Assembly (NCBI GenBank): GCA_900708905.1 | Contig: CAADRB010000017.1 | Span: forward strand, 1-64,000 | Source of the DNA: Hymenolepis diminuta | Lineage: Eukaryota > Platyhelminthes > Cestoda > Cyclophyllidea > Hymenolepididae | Direction of reading: 5' to 3' | Length of the DNA stretch: 64,000 nt | Shown here: piece after piece, positions 26,001 to 41,000 of the stretch | How the letters are laid out: each line of letters begins with the position of its first letter | Numbering within the stretch: the first letter of the stretch is position 1 | Made by a program: the position numbers and the translations under genes | Notes under the pieces: model-generated | Database searches by the model: none | What the model saw: only the letters and a program-made list of their open reading frames with translations | Told to the model about the DNA's origin: nothing

Positions 26001-29000
26001 CATACTTGGTTGAGCTGTGCGCTGGATTAATTGAACAATCTGGTGTGCGGCTACAGATATCTCATTCGGTCCTTGAGCCTGTAATAAATAAAAGATTAAG
26101 AGTTAAAAATTAAAACAATATGAATGTAAGTTGACGCATGTATCAGATTGAAGTGCTTTAAGTTTTCCCCCACCAGTAAAAGTATAAGAATTAGCACAGG
26201 GCCAAAGAATGGCATACAGTATATAAGAATTACATAGAGGATTTTATTAATTATACTATTAAACGGAGAATGACACATCGATTTCCAAGGTACGAGCCAT
26301 TAAGTGGCCAACAGAAATGCAACCCCACATAGATTATTCATATATGAAGGAAACTTAGGCGTATAACAATGATACGAATAATAAAGACAGCGATATGATG
26401 GGTGGAGTCATTCAGTGGGATTAACATGACCAAAAATTTATCTGCACAATCCCTTCCTCCAACCGACTGATTACCAGATTATATCAGAGAGCTTTTTAAC
26501 CTATCTCTGACTGCTTAAGAAGAATGAGGTGTGGCTGTGGTTTATTCATAATCAAATATTTGCTTAAGTCGTCTGTCAATTCGATTCAGTTGTCAAACAC
26601 TTATCATTTCTGCAATCATGTTTTTTAATGAAAGCTCCTTATAAATAGGGTTTCAATTGAGCTTAGATTATGAATAATTGGTGAATGTTGATTATCTTGC
26701 TATTATTCAATTTACTGATTTTGTACAAGAGTTAATGATTAAAGACTGAACATAAAATTTGAACGCTTTTCATTTTAATTCGGTTTACCATTGGTCTCAA
26801 ACCCATGTTCAGAGAAAAGATATATCTAGTATACCCATAAGCTGCTTATCGACTTAAATCTATTGTCAGACCCTCTCCATTTATATATTTACAGTTTTTT
26901 TATAATTCTGCTGTGGAAAATTCATGATTAAGAGAAAGTCAGAATAAAACTCACCTGATAATTTTCTCGAATATAATAGGCGTCAAGGGCCGAGACAGCG
27001 TCTGTACTAATTTTACCCGAGGTTGTATCCTGATGCAGACTCTGAACACTGAACATACGCTCCCTCATCGCCTCACGGATAGCTCGAACCCAGGTCTAGA
27101 AAAAAGAGGAAGGGGAAAACGGAAAGCGTTAGTACAAATTTATCATTACAACAGTAAATGACGATTCTATTCAGACTTCACTCTCTTTTATGTTTTGTAT
27201 TCTTAATGCATATTGATTTCACATAACAACCCATCTGCCAATCATCAATTAAAAAATTATCGTGACAATAATAATTCAGAATTCAATTCAACCATTTCAA
27301 TTATGTGCAAGCTCGTCTGCGAAGCACTTGTTGCAGTTCATTAATGCAAATGCCATTTATTCATTTAAATTTGTTACTAGTTTCGCGGCTTTTAGAGTCA
27401 CTTAAATTAAAATTATAAACCAGTCCAGAAAGACCTTAGAAAGTACAGTAAGCATGATGAGATGATTTCTTTAAAGGAAAAGACTGATGTGCGATTTTCA
27501 GACTGAACGAACCTGTTTGACCTCAAGGTTGGGTGCTTTGAGGACAAGGCGATAGTCACTGACCGGGGGTACACGTCCTGCCCAAAGCGCGAACTTGCAC
27601 TGATCGCCCTCAATGTGCTCGGTGATGTTGAGGTCAGCCAGTAGGAAACGCGATTTGAATTGATATCTAAATAAGAGGGAAAATAACATAAAATGAAGCA
27701 GTATGTCCATATATGGGGGCCAGTTTTACGGCAAATTGTTCAAGTGGTACTAAAATCATAAATGGCAAAGGCTGAAAGGACCATATTTTGCAGTCAATTT
27801 CAAAACATCATTAAGAAACACAACAATGCTTTTTGAGCAATTTTCCAGAGTCCGAAGTCTGATCGACCTCACCCGTTAACTATTATTAGAGGGTGATCAT
27901 TACGATTAGTAAATATTATATTTAGTCCTTTTGATCAGTAAAAAATGATATGTTAATGTTTGTATTGAAATACGATTTGAACACAAAGATGAAATGGTGA
28001 AGGAAGAAAGAAAATGAGAATGCACGACATACACACGTTCTGACAAAAGTAATTGTGTAGCAATTAAAATAAATGAATGAAAGGTTTTAACCTATACCTC
28101 CCGACCGGATGAAAAGGAATAGCTTGTCATAAGCTAGTGGGGAAAAAAGAACCTTTGGTAAAATGTTGGACTTCATAAAGATAGACACACATAGTTGACA
28201 TTCATCAGAGCTTTGAATGTCAAGAAAACGTAGTAGCTGTGAGTTTAATGAAGGGGCAGTTAACATTAATAGAAAAGTAAAGTTGAACCAGCGGTGCAAT
28301 GGTCTGTCAAATCAAGTCACGAGATCAGTGTCCATTAGTGGACATCCAGTGATGTAGATAGCCAGCCGCAATGGTCAAGAAGAGGTGGCAAAACGTCATT
28401 AGAGTGGCGTCAGGTGACCTCCCTAGATCCTCAAGTTAAGTGTTGTTAGTGTCTAATCGGATTGGGAAGATTTTAACTAGAGCCTAGAGCTCCTTTTATT
28501 GACAACTTCTCTAGTACCTGGTATAACTACTGGAGGTGAATAATCCGATTATTGAATGTGTAAATTTCAAGATTAAGAGCATTGAAAGGGAATGGCGAAA
28601 AAAAACAGAACAATAAGAGGTCTATAATTTCGGATCTTCTATATGTGGGATGCCTACAATGTTTAAAGAAATCCATATGACATGTGGTAATTGATCTTCT
28701 AGCGTCAAACCGGACTATAATAAGAGAACATAAGGGATGTCTAGTCAAACAACCTAACTTGTCTTAATTCCTTCGCATTTTGTAAGATGTTGTCAATATT
28801 CACCGTAACTAGATGGCATTCAGAATCACAAAACAGGCTCATAATATCGGAAGAAGGGTAAACTAGCAGCTGTAAGCTATAACGATCTTGTAAGAAAGGA
28901 ACTAAATTAAACTTGATCTTAGCATTCTAAGTGAAGTCTGAGGAATGCCACACAAGCGTAATTTTTGTTCTTCTTCCTCCTACTTCCAAATATAAACTAA

Positions 29001-32000
29001 TGGAAATTCTTTCAAAGTCTCCTGTTATAAAATCACACACACACAAGTTAATGATAAATGACAATCCACCAGCACAAGAAGAAGGGACAGAAAGGTCTGG
29101 TAATTGGTCTTCAAATCCACTAGAACTGATTAGCGGCCAAATGAACACATCCAGTAAAAGTCAGACGACACCGATTAGAACAAATAAGCTAATTAGACAG
29201 GGTCGACCAGAGAGAACTTTTATGAACAAAAGTGGGGTTAATTAGGGTACTTGGGAGTGCACCCGGAGCGGTAGCACTTACTTCATCTTGCTTTCACCAG
29301 GATTCACAGGGCATTCCTTGGCAAGGACGAGACAAATATCAAAGAGGAAGACTCGACGTTCACGTGACTTCTTGATGAGTTGTTTAGGTTCCCAGACAGT
29401 GAATTGGTCTTGTAGAACCACATCACCGAGACAGGACATTGGCAAGTCCTCGGGAAGACCCTAAATGAAAAGTGAATGATTGGTAATCGATACAAACGCA
29501 ATGTCGACTGATGAAGTCTTTTCTCCTCTTCAATTCAAACTAAAACTCTAGTAGCAATATGTATTCGGCTTCAGTTATTCTGGAACCGCGAACCAATTTC
29601 GATAAATTTCAAAGACGGTAATGGTTAGACGAAAGAGAACGCTTGGCATTAGGAGTCTACAATTTGGAGAGAAAAGGTAGCCAAATTCAAGAGTTATGCT
29701 ACAATTATACCTTGTTCAACTCCCACTTTATCCAATCATACATTGTAAATAAAACTGACTACTCACTTTGATAATCTTACTAGTATTCAACACTTTCCGT
29801 TATTGCATAGTACAATCATACCATAATTAGGAACGTCTTAATGATGCTGGGTATCCAGGATTAAAATGTTTTGATGCGCCGATTTTGGAAAAAAACGAAC
29901 AAATTCCGATAATCTTCTTTGTCTAATTAACCAGAGATGTCTTAACTATCGATACAAAGGGTTTGAAAATGAAGGTTTTATTCCCGTAGCTGTAATTCTT
30001 TTTTCCTTGGAACCGACCGCTTGCATATTCACCGTTCGAACGCAAAAAGCCAGACATAACATTCTACTTGCGCGGTAAATGGCAAATACCTTCTGAGAGA
30101 GGAAATCAACGTCGGGGTACCTTACATCAAAGGAGAAATGACTCAGCTCCGTCTGCAGAAAGGAGAGAAAAAAAGACTTTCCACCGCCCCCTGGAGGACG
30201 CCAAATTGTCTCAAACTAGGTAGAATTTAGTTTGAGGAAGGACTATAATTACAAAACTCCGAGAAGATAAACGCTAAGGCTAATCATCCTGATTAATGAA
30301 TTCAACTAGTGTGGCTCTGATACGAAGTTAAACAGTGTGACATAGTGAACCTGCTTTCATTATTTCTGATAAGAAGCAACGAATTTGCGGGCATGTGTTG
30401 TTCTACTTATCTACGGCTAACTTCTTTACACGTGTTTTAATCTCTAAATTGATTTCCAGCGTGAAATAAACGATCTAAATGAATTTCAAACGAGGATTTT
30501 GTGGTAACTCTGTACCCTAGAGTGTAAATTCCAGGTGCAGTCAAGCACCAGTCTTGTTCGAAAGTTTATTTGCATAAAGGAAACTGTGCTTGCGTTTTTT
30601 GCTTTCTCGGTGTGAACTGAACTGGTAGTGTGCATTCAGCATTTCGTGTGAAAGGAGGAAGAAGGCAGATTGATGTATTTGAAAAACTAAACCACCACCA
30701 GATGAATTTTTAATGAGATGGGAGAAAGGAAACATGTTTAATCATCATTTTTAAGAAAAATCCAGTTTCGAAACAAATACGCATTTCTGATTTAGATTCT
30801 GATTGCTATTTAACAGTCCTGCCGTAAGAAGGAAGAATAACTAAAGAAGATACGCCATGGTCAAGTCCATAAACCTTAAGATGAGATTTTGATTTGTTTT
30901 AGCGATAACAACAGAAATTATACTCAAACTGTAAATAACAGATTCACGTAGTAAATTTATTTGATCTAAACCGCCACAGAAATCTTATTTCCTATTTACA
31001 ATTAAATACTATTTTAACTGCTTAGCAGACTTAACTTAACTATCCACTTTGTAAAGCGGAAGAGTAATTCCACAGCCTTTCAGTTATATACTGATTTTTC
31101 ACCAGTGTTTACAGCTTCACTCCGGATAAGTAATAATAATTTTAGCTTAACTGTCTCCAGATTAATGAATGTACTGCGCTTTCTCCTAAAACATGTATCC
31201 TGTTACACTCCCTGCCTCGGTCCTATACCCTGGTAGAAGAGTTCGTAAAGCTGAGGGCAATAATTAACAAATTTTCCTCTGTCATACATAGATATCTTCC
31301 AAGGCGGAAGTAACACCCGTAATGAGTTGATCTCACTTAAGTAAAACTTTAGCGTACATTTGAATTCGAAATTGAATGAAAAATCTATACCTAATTCTAT
31401 TAAGTTGTCAAAGCTCTGAATGTTCATATGTATACATGTATGTATGTATAAAGAAAAGAGACTTACTTGAAGCATTCTGAGGTGAATCGCCTCATTTGCC
31501 TTCTTCGGCACAGCCATCATAACATCCAGACCTTCCGAGAGTTCTCCCGCCGATGACTTATCGCAACAATCTCTTAACTCCCTCAACAAGAGTTGGTACT
31601 TTGTAATACGCTGCACCGGTTTGATCAGGAAGGACTGTAGTGGTTCACTTAATTGATAGCGCAGTTGCAATTTGCCAAAGAAGTTCTCAGCCATATCAGC
31701 GACAAGGATCTGCATTGAATCCTCCTTGTTCACGCAGTAATCCACATAAAGACTGGCCAATCGATCACCAAATGAGACGAAACAATGGCCAACATCTTCG
31801 GGTAGGAAATCACCACCGCTGGCATATCTGCAAATCTCAGGTTCGAAGAACTTTTCGTGGAAGTGGTAGATGTCGCCCAAGTTGCCGAAGACGATACTCT
31901 CTTTACCGAAAATGTAGGACGGAATCTGCAAATAGAGGAAATATAGAAGATAAGACAATAGACACGGACTTATAGTGGGTGGGAAGAAATTACATATCAT

Positions 32001-35000
32001 TCGTCTAGATAAAATATTATCTCTAGTGAAATGGACTTGACGCTAACCTGCGCACAAATTAAAATCCGCTAAGAGCTAAAAGACTGGGAAGGAAGCACCG
32101 AAAGGCAATGAGAAAGTAGGTGACTTTCGGTAAAGGAAATCTAATTAGGTTCATATCTTTTATCCTTCAATGGGCAAAGAAAGATGGTTAGAAGAAAAGG
32201 AATACGCTGGAAGATCCTAGGTATACAGATTAAATAATAACTACATCTAAAACTAATCCTTCAACTGGAGAGACGAGATGAAATGAGGAGCGTCACTTGG
32301 TGAAAAGATAGTCAGAGTTTTCAAAGTCATAGCCGGATTTGCTGTCCAATACTGAACATGAATAGATAATGGCAAAAGTCGATAAATGATAAAAATTTGC
32401 AAAATGTGAGGATTTTGTGAATTCCGTGAATTCTTTATTCAATGTCAAGGAAATAAATGAGAGGGCAGTGATAAGTAAAAATATAATAAAAGTTATTTGA
32501 AGAGTAAATTTGCTTAGAAAAGTAAGATTAAGAAAAGATGCAATTCATTCAAACCTATAAACGGTATAAAGAGGAGTACATCTGTTAGAAGTGAATATTT
32601 CAATGTTTCACAGAATCTAAACACGTTTATTTTTGTCATATCCCCTTTGAATTATTACTAACGAAACCTTGTTCCCCTACCCCTATTTAAAAGTTTCTAT
32701 TTGGTAAAACTAGTACAGTTAGTATGTACATCGGGGTCGATGCCCATAGGGGAACATCCAGTGAGTGGAATAGCTAACGGTACTGATTAAGTCTAACTAA
32801 TAAAGAGGATTTCAGACCCGAAGTTCTTATCAAGGAGAATTTGTAATGAATAGAGCAGCAAAAAATAAGAATAAAGTACACTATATAAAAGATGACATTT
32901 ATTCTGAACACTTACAACCTAACCTAAAATAGCCGGAGACTGGAAGGAGGCCACTCTGGACAAAGTAGACAACCACCAAAACGAAAAGTATTATAGTCAT
33001 TGACCTATTTTTACACCCATACCTAACGATTATCAAGTGTGCGCGCGAAAGACATCACATCGTGGAAGAGACGCTGTCTGGTTTCCGAGACATGAATAAA
33101 CAAAACTCGAGTGTAGTCATAGCATAGCTACGATTTGCCGTAAAGCCCTCAAGTTAAAAAAGGAATTGCATTAAAAAGAACATGTTTAAATTTTCCAATA
33201 TTGCTTTAGCAAATTTAAAGGAGAACTGACAAATAACTAGGGCAGGACATTGGCCTTCAACTTGTACTGAAGAAACTCACTCTTAACTAATTGTGTTTCA
33301 GATGAAAGAACATGTTGGGCTAAAAGAGAACATACAGCAATCATGATAGAGATAACGATGTCAATATTATATTAGAGAGAAGTAATTTTACATTTGAATA
33401 TGATAAAATCGTCCAATATTGTTATAACGCAGCCAATAGAACTATTAAGGCAAGACAGTGACCCTCAAATTTCACTGAAAAAACTCACACTTGGGTAGGT
33501 GCGTTTAAGGACACAAACACACAGAGAGAACATGTTTGGCTAAAGGTCACTTAAGGCTAACTGGGTGTCTATCGATAATGGCCACGCAACGTAGTAACCA
33601 TTGCGATTGCCATCGGAGTGTGAATGTCTAAGTCTACCAGCTTTCGGCGTTTTCGTATTCAATTTCAGATACATTGGAAGACGCATTTTTGATAACACAC
33701 GTAAACAAACCACTGGAGCAAATAATAAATGAAATTCATAGCCAAATCTTCATGATGAAAGCCTTTAAATGGATATTGGAAGTTGAAACTAATGAATTTC
33801 TAAATACGAAGGCTTCAATTCATAGATTCGACTGCAGACGAGCTTGACTCGGAAAAGGATATTGAAAATGAATGATCTCTTCGTATGGAATCCTGAACCA
33901 GGCTTTTCTAATATGAGTAAACAGTTAAGTTGAGACACACAAAAAGGCTACAGAGTGAAGACATTTAAATTGGATTTTGAAAGCTAAAACTGATTCCTTA
34001 GCTTTATTATCAAGATGAAATGACTTTAATCAATCCACGCGATTGCGGACAAGTTTGGCTTGAAACAGACAGAGTAGAAAACTTTGTCTAACAATAGGGA
34101 GACATCTCATGAAGGGTGAAGCACACCCCTTAACTAAGGTTACAAATTCTGGCAAACTATGCTGGAAGTGGAGCTAATTAATACAACCAATTAATTGGAT
34201 CCCAACCAATGCTATACTTCCCAAGACAATCCATTCATAAAAAGAAGACCTTCAAGAAGTGAATAATTTTCCCCAGTTAAGGCCCTGCGAAATCCTAGGC
34301 AAGTGAAACGTCAATATGTTAAAGAGAATGAGAATGGAACAATTCAGCAGTTTCAAAATGAATTAAAATAGACTGAAATTCTTTCCCTAAAAGTGCTACA
34401 ACACCACAGAGCTCGACTTGAATATCTTCAGGATGGACCTATATGCAAATTATTAAAACATCCCACACCAAGCTTTCCTCTTTTGCTCTAGTCACGACCT
34501 AACAACCCTAAGCTGATAATCCACTAAAATCCCAAGATAAAGCATAGCGCCAGCTTCACTCATTAATTCTAGACTTGCAGAGTTTATAGAATTACAAAAC
34601 GTGATTCGCATATTAGAAAAAAAATCACTTACAAACGATATACATACATTAATTAAAACTTGTACTGTCCTACCACCACCACCACCACCAACTCCACAAA
34701 TTCAGACCCTCACATGCACTTCACATTAAAAAGAACCGACAATGCCGATATCGAATTGTGATCACAGACACAAACATGCAGCCTACCGGAATATCTGACG
34801 GTGGATTCATAGTTCCAACATAGAATGTCTCCAAACATGTGCGCAGAGCCGTTACATAGGCCCGTTCAGTGATCACCAACTCACGAAGGATATTCTGACG
34901 CCTGTTTATCATCTTCCTCTGCTCTTCCGTTAACCCAACTGCAGACGAGATGCTTGGGGTGGTGTCGGTGGATGAAGCGATTGCTGTACTACTCGTGCTT

Positions 35001-38000
35001 GACACGGAGGTCCTGAAAGAGGATAATAAACGGTTATGATTTCAATGGGCATGTTCCAGTCTCTTCACCTGCTCTTGGATGTAACAAAATATTATTAAAT
35101 CGAGGTGGCATGAAAAATCATGGAATTAAATTAACTATTCAAAAGCTTTGACGGATGTTATTAGATATTTAGAGTATTATGAAAATAAAAAATAAATTAC
35201 TAACAGTAAACACCGTAATAAAAAGACGAGCTCTTTCTATCAAGGAAGCATATACAATCGCCTGTACAGTGTACAGACAACCACTCAAGTAAAGTGAGCC
35301 TCAATACATAGTTGCAACATTACTGAAATCATCAACATGAATTCTCCGTGTAATCGCCACTATTCCAATAGCCAACTGACAAAACAGATGGTTGGTACCA
35401 ATTAATACTGAACATTTTCAAGCCTCCTATAATCCTCAATCAACATTAACAATAAAAACGTAGCTAATAGGAAGTGATCTTGCCTACCTGTTCGAACCGG
35501 TGCTAGTCGATCTCATCTTAGTAGTAGTTGATGTGGTCGCTGGAACAGCCCCCGCAGACGCCGAAGCGACAGACTCACTTTCAGGAGGTCTGGATGGTTC
35601 AGCTGGAGCAATGCAGTTGCTGAACCGATTGTACATCTTCAGCAAACTTTCTGTATGGTAGGCTCCTATTCCTGCCTCAATTAAGGCTTTCAGAGTCTGG
35701 GAGGCGCGTTTCACGTTGGGGAAGAGGGGAGACTGCTTGCCTAGGGCTGGGAGAGCCAAATTCCAGTCTTCAGCGGACTTTATTGGGGCGCCGAAGGATT
35801 GGAGGATACGGCGGACGAGGTCTAACATCTCATTCTAGGTACGAAAATAGCAGTCATTTGTCAGTATAAATCTGTGGTGTCATACTCAAGTATCAATCAA
35901 TTCCAGTTTACCCTTCCTTCTACATGGCCAATAAAGAATGAAAGGGTGAATAGATGACTTACACGAACTCACTGTAGGTAAACAAACTATTTAGACGCCA
36001 TTCTCTTCTCTTAACACCATCTTTTGCGTATCTAGCAAACTCCAGTGCGGTTCAAATTCCACATAAATGAAATTCTAGTGTTTTGTTAACGAAGTGATTT
36101 TGACGAACAGCAGTTGGCCAATGAGGGGATACAATCCTTTTCATCAGTATTTGCATACTATTCCAGCTTTTGTGACGAGAGATAAATACCCCTCACTCAT
36201 GGTTACTTGGAATTCATTGTGATTTCCTTATAACCACACTCGGTTTCCTTTAGCTTGTCCCAACTTACAGAGTAATTCATCTGAGAATCTTGGAGTTCAT
36301 TAAAACCTAGATGCATTCACTGTTTCCTAATACAAATGGGAGTTTTGTAAACTTTCTTTGTCTAAGCAAATATCTGAGAAATAAATTCCTCCCTTTCCCG
36401 CAAGGACTACACTACAGAATGTGGGATATTTATCATGCAAATACCTGTGACAAATACGCCACAAAAAGCACACAGCAGCAGTTGTGGTGATTTTCAACGC
36501 AAGTAATATCCCCATTGTTCTAAGGTGGAAAAACAGTTGTTTGGGGGAAATCCAAGGTTATTGTGAATCATACAAATCCACAGATAGACACCCCAAAAGG
36601 TGAGTAATTATAAGGCGGAAAAAGAAAAATGGAAAGAGATGCGCTACGTCTGTCTCAATTGAAAGGGCAATTAGGCGGAAACTGAATAGCTCTATCTATT
36701 TATGCCTGCTTAACAATCACAAGTATGCAGAACTTTCAAAAGGAGTTGTTTTACCACCTAAGAGAAATGAAAACAGCTTATACCACGATGGTGTACTTCA
36801 AAACCAGTCAATGGTAAAAAGGGGGGGAATTCAAGTGATGTAATTCCTGCACCTCAGCGACGCAGTAATAAGTAGTTTTCTTTTATCCACATGAGAGTCT
36901 CTACCTTGGTTTATGTTTTCATGAATAAAGGAGCATATAATTTTGCTTAATTCAAATCATAAGGATAAACTTCGAAGGAAAACAGGCACTCAAGTAGTGA
37001 AAACAAACCACTAGACCATTTAACCTAGTTCCCAGATCTGTAATCCCTCAGAACCAATCTTACTGATTAAAAGTGAACAGTGAGATGGCTGAAAAAGAGC
37101 TCATCACTTGAGAATCTAAGTAACCACTTCTCAACTTTCGTGCGAAATAAAGAAGGCCCACTAAAAAATAACACGAAATAGAGATTCACCTAGTTATTAA
37201 TCTGTATTTTCAAGCATTAGATCGAGCGAATGAAGAAAAAGATGGGAAGATTTATTACGACTATCATAATCAACTGTCCCCTAGTACAGAATTGTATGTC
37301 CAACTCCCATGCTAAAAACTGATGCGAACTTCTGGTCAGAGGCTCTATATCATTATTTCACTGACCAAGATGAGTACAGAAAAAGGTTTCCCTCAGTAAG
37401 CTTGGAAATTACACAACATTAGCCTCCAATTCAATCTCCTATAATCACAGAGATTCACCAAACTGTCTCTAGGATAAAATGGAATGAAAAGGAGGAAAGG
37501 GATGGGAAAGTCTGTTACTACTACTATAACTGCCCTGATTGAATGACATTTTCCCACTGTCAATTGTGAAAATGCCAAATATCGTTGCTGCAGCAATGAC
37601 TCACCTCAACGGTGACAAATTTGACACACTCCTCTAAACGACGACGTTGGGCTGCCCAAGCCTCCAGGACTGCTTGTTCCTTGGTCATGAGATCGGCAAT
37701 GTCCGCGCGAATGCGTTCCTCCACTTTGGCTCGAAATGCTGTGTTGGGTGGCTGACGGTGGAGGTACTTCATGAACAATTCTGAGGTACGTCTACAAGAT
37801 TAAGAGTTTCGAATTATAAAAAAGGAAAGGAGGAAATTCCCAACTCCTTTAAAGATCATTAAGGAAGATTAAATTCAAACAACTTTGAAGAAAATTGACA
37901 GTTAACATGGTATGTAAATTCCGATACATACTAGGGTATTTTAAATGAGAAAAAAAATTAGACTCAGTGATAAACCTAAAATTTCTACACTAAATCCCTC

Positions 38001-41000
38001 TTCCTTCAAAATGGCTTAGGCGTTAAAGCTATGTTTCCTATGGAATCCAAGTTTACATCGTCTATCCACGTAATAAACTCCCCTTGAAACACTGCGAATC
38101 GAGTAAAATTTACTCCCTCTTGCTATTTATATAAACAGTTGTAGTGGACAATATAATAAAGTGTGACATGTTCTCCCTTGGGTCTTCCGAACGTCATTCC
38201 TACTAGCCATGTTTTTCTTTCTAGTATAATACACAAATACCGATCAATAGCATTGAAAATGAGGAAGATCAACTACGAGTTTCTCGATCAAAAAGACTCT
38301 CACGTACCTTAACTGTAAGCAAAATGAGCAGATGGGCTTGAAATTGCCTTAGCTTAGTCTATAAAACCACTTTTGAGATATAAAACCTTAAATTAATGTG
38401 CTTAGGAGTACATGGTTAATAATGTTATCATGCACATTAAAAACATTGGTCCATGGTACACATAAATTTGAAAATATATCTAAATGTGTCCGTTTATCCT
38501 TTTAACTTTGAGCTGAAGAGGGAAAAGCAACCAAATAGTGTCCAGACTCACTTCTATTCAAACTATTGGCAGGTAAGTTTCACTTGTAAGTTGACTGCCA
38601 TCCAGATAGTGTAGATTTAGATATGGCTGGACGAATGACTAATAAGAGCTCGTAGTGTTTTTGTCCAAATGTTGTCTAGCGCTTCATTATTTCCAACCGA
38701 ATGCATACACAGTTTAAAGTATTTCTAGAATTATATACAGCATCCTACGCACTATCATCTAAACTCACAGACAATAAGATCTGGAGAAACGATAGATAGC
38801 CATCCAGTCATCGAGTATGATCATAATAACTAATCCAAAGATTACTACTTTTAGCCATTTAGTGTCTGATGTCACATGATAGAGAAAGGGTGACTAACAC
38901 ACTAACTTCATTTCCCTGAAGATTTGATAAGGGAGAGGGAGCAGAAAGAGGGGTGAGGTGATACATACCTAGCGAGAATGCAAGCCTTTAGGAAAGCCTC
39001 CTTCTGTTCACCGTGCTTGTTAAGCAGATCGTTGAGATAGGCTTCTACATTGCCACTACTGAGAATCTTGTCGTTACGACACCAGTCCTCCTCGTGACGA
39101 TAATCCTTCTCCAGTGAACGTAGCACTGAAATAACCTGTTCTGAGGTCTTGTACCTAGATAAAACCAAGAAAAGATTATGTAAACATTCATGTATCTTCA
39201 TCCTGACCCATCCTTCCACTTTTATTTACAATTTAAATTGTTCTGTGGGTAATTTAGAGAAAGAATATACCTTGAAAACTGGTATTCATTACGGTTTCCC
39301 ATTCGAAATGTTTTAAACTATTCGATAACAGAACGAAACTACCAAATAAGGGTTGATAAAAACGTCACAAGCCAATGCTATACAAAAATTCCCCGCTAAC
39401 CGGAAGCCTAAACTTTTTATGACTAAAAGAATCCGGATTCAAAAATAATCATGGAAGTACGTATCTCTAGCCCGGCTTTTACCTTTGAAATGAGCTTTAA
39501 GGAACCAACAATTCGTCTCTCCTTCAACAGAACAGAGATTTCTTCATGTTTATATTTCGCAGCCATAAGGGAATTCCAAAGAAGTGTAATCTATGAGCTG
39601 GTCGGAGATTTGGCTTCAAATAATCTTTAAGGATTTTCTACTCTGAGGAAAAGGGCTGATAGTCCAGGAATTGGTCAGGCTAATTACATCTGAATCAACT
39701 ATTTAACCTAGAAAGAAGCCCATAGAACAAACATTTGAATTTTTCATTGATTTTAACACGGATTAAAAGTCCTGTACACTCGAATTTGTTTATTTGGAGG
39801 TGGTTGATTTATGCTTTGATTGATGTGAATTATCTCAGGTCTACTGCATCTATTTACGTAGATCATCAACTTTACAATCTCACTCATTTTCAAGCTTGAG
39901 AAACAGCCTCGATTACTCTTCAACAAAGGACCTCTTAGAAAATAAGAAATATGGTTCCAAAGTCGGTAGATTAACTCAGAAATAACGACCAGCGGTTATA
40001 GTCTTAGTCGTTATTAGACTAAAAAATTATTCCAGATGACACACCCTCCTACGTTCCTATACGTCAAATGGTCTTGCACATTCCGAGAAATGATAATTTA
40101 CATCTATCTTTTGCATTGACCTTTACAGTCTGACTGATGTAAGCCACTTCCTCGAAGTAATGCATTTATCAAGGGGCGTCCAAATGTAGTTAATTTCTTT
40201 AAACGTGTTTAAGACCTGTAATTAACCGGCCAGACGTGAGGAAGAGGGACGGATTAAACGTAATTGATGTTTAGTCCACCCGCAAAGAAGAACATGCCCT
40301 CCTCCAAACTAACCCATGTCATTTTATATTTAGCAGAGCCCACTAAGTAATGTGGATCAATCTAATCCGACAATAACAAGGTCTAAAAAGAAGTTATTGT
40401 GCTCCTGCTTTTTGTATATATTAAGTCATTACGAACCTGTTTATCGATTTGCCCCGGTCTATCTAACTTCCTTCTGTTCAAACTTATATATATATATTCT
40501 ATCCACATACTTTTTTCATCTCACTAAAACAACTATCCACATTTTGTCAATGGTAAATTTGGTAGGAACTTAGAGTAAGCAAATACTTAGCAAGGTTTCT
40601 CCATTCTACATTAATAGCTCTTAAGCCAGTATTCAAATGATAAACTGATTACAGATAACTGAGACTAAAATACACTTACCAATTCGTAGCAGCAATCAAG
40701 AGCTTGTGTTTCTCTTCGGCAGCACAGACCAGTTTCTGCCAACGTTCAGCAACACTCTCCGCCACTTTCTGGAAATCTGCTCGTCTTGGATGATCCGCAG
40801 CCACAGATTGAAGCAGATAGGACGCTCTAGCTGCACACTGTACAGCTTCAGGGTGAGCATCATTGAGTACCGGTTGAAATTTGCCATGATCAGTCTGCAT
40901 TGATTCAGCTTCCGCTAGACTGGTTGGGATGACTGCTGTTTGGTAGAGAATCACCTCGCATTGACCTATCCACTTGAGAACCTGTCGTGACTGGGATTGT

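Larger units (their letters stand above)
31480..34903 (-). other. DH1 (RhoGEF) catalytic domain, exons 16-17
   Basis: Residues about 1458-1640. CR1 reads NILRELVITERAYVTAL. CR3 reads LIKPVQRITKYQLLLREL. The final helix reads VPKKANEAIHLRML, where human TRIO has VPKKANDAMHLSML. The Asn-Asp pair of this helix is, from memory, needed for Rac1 exchange in human TRIO; here it is Asn-Glu, a conservative change. Exon 17 encodes most of the domain in one 459-nt piece. Expected activity is GDP/GTP exchange on Rac-type GTPases (family inference). Confidence 0.92.

Noticed and set aside
28931..29245. 104-codon plus-strand ORF opposite Trio intron 18
   Set aside because: Antisense to an intron, repetitive composition, no conserved motif.
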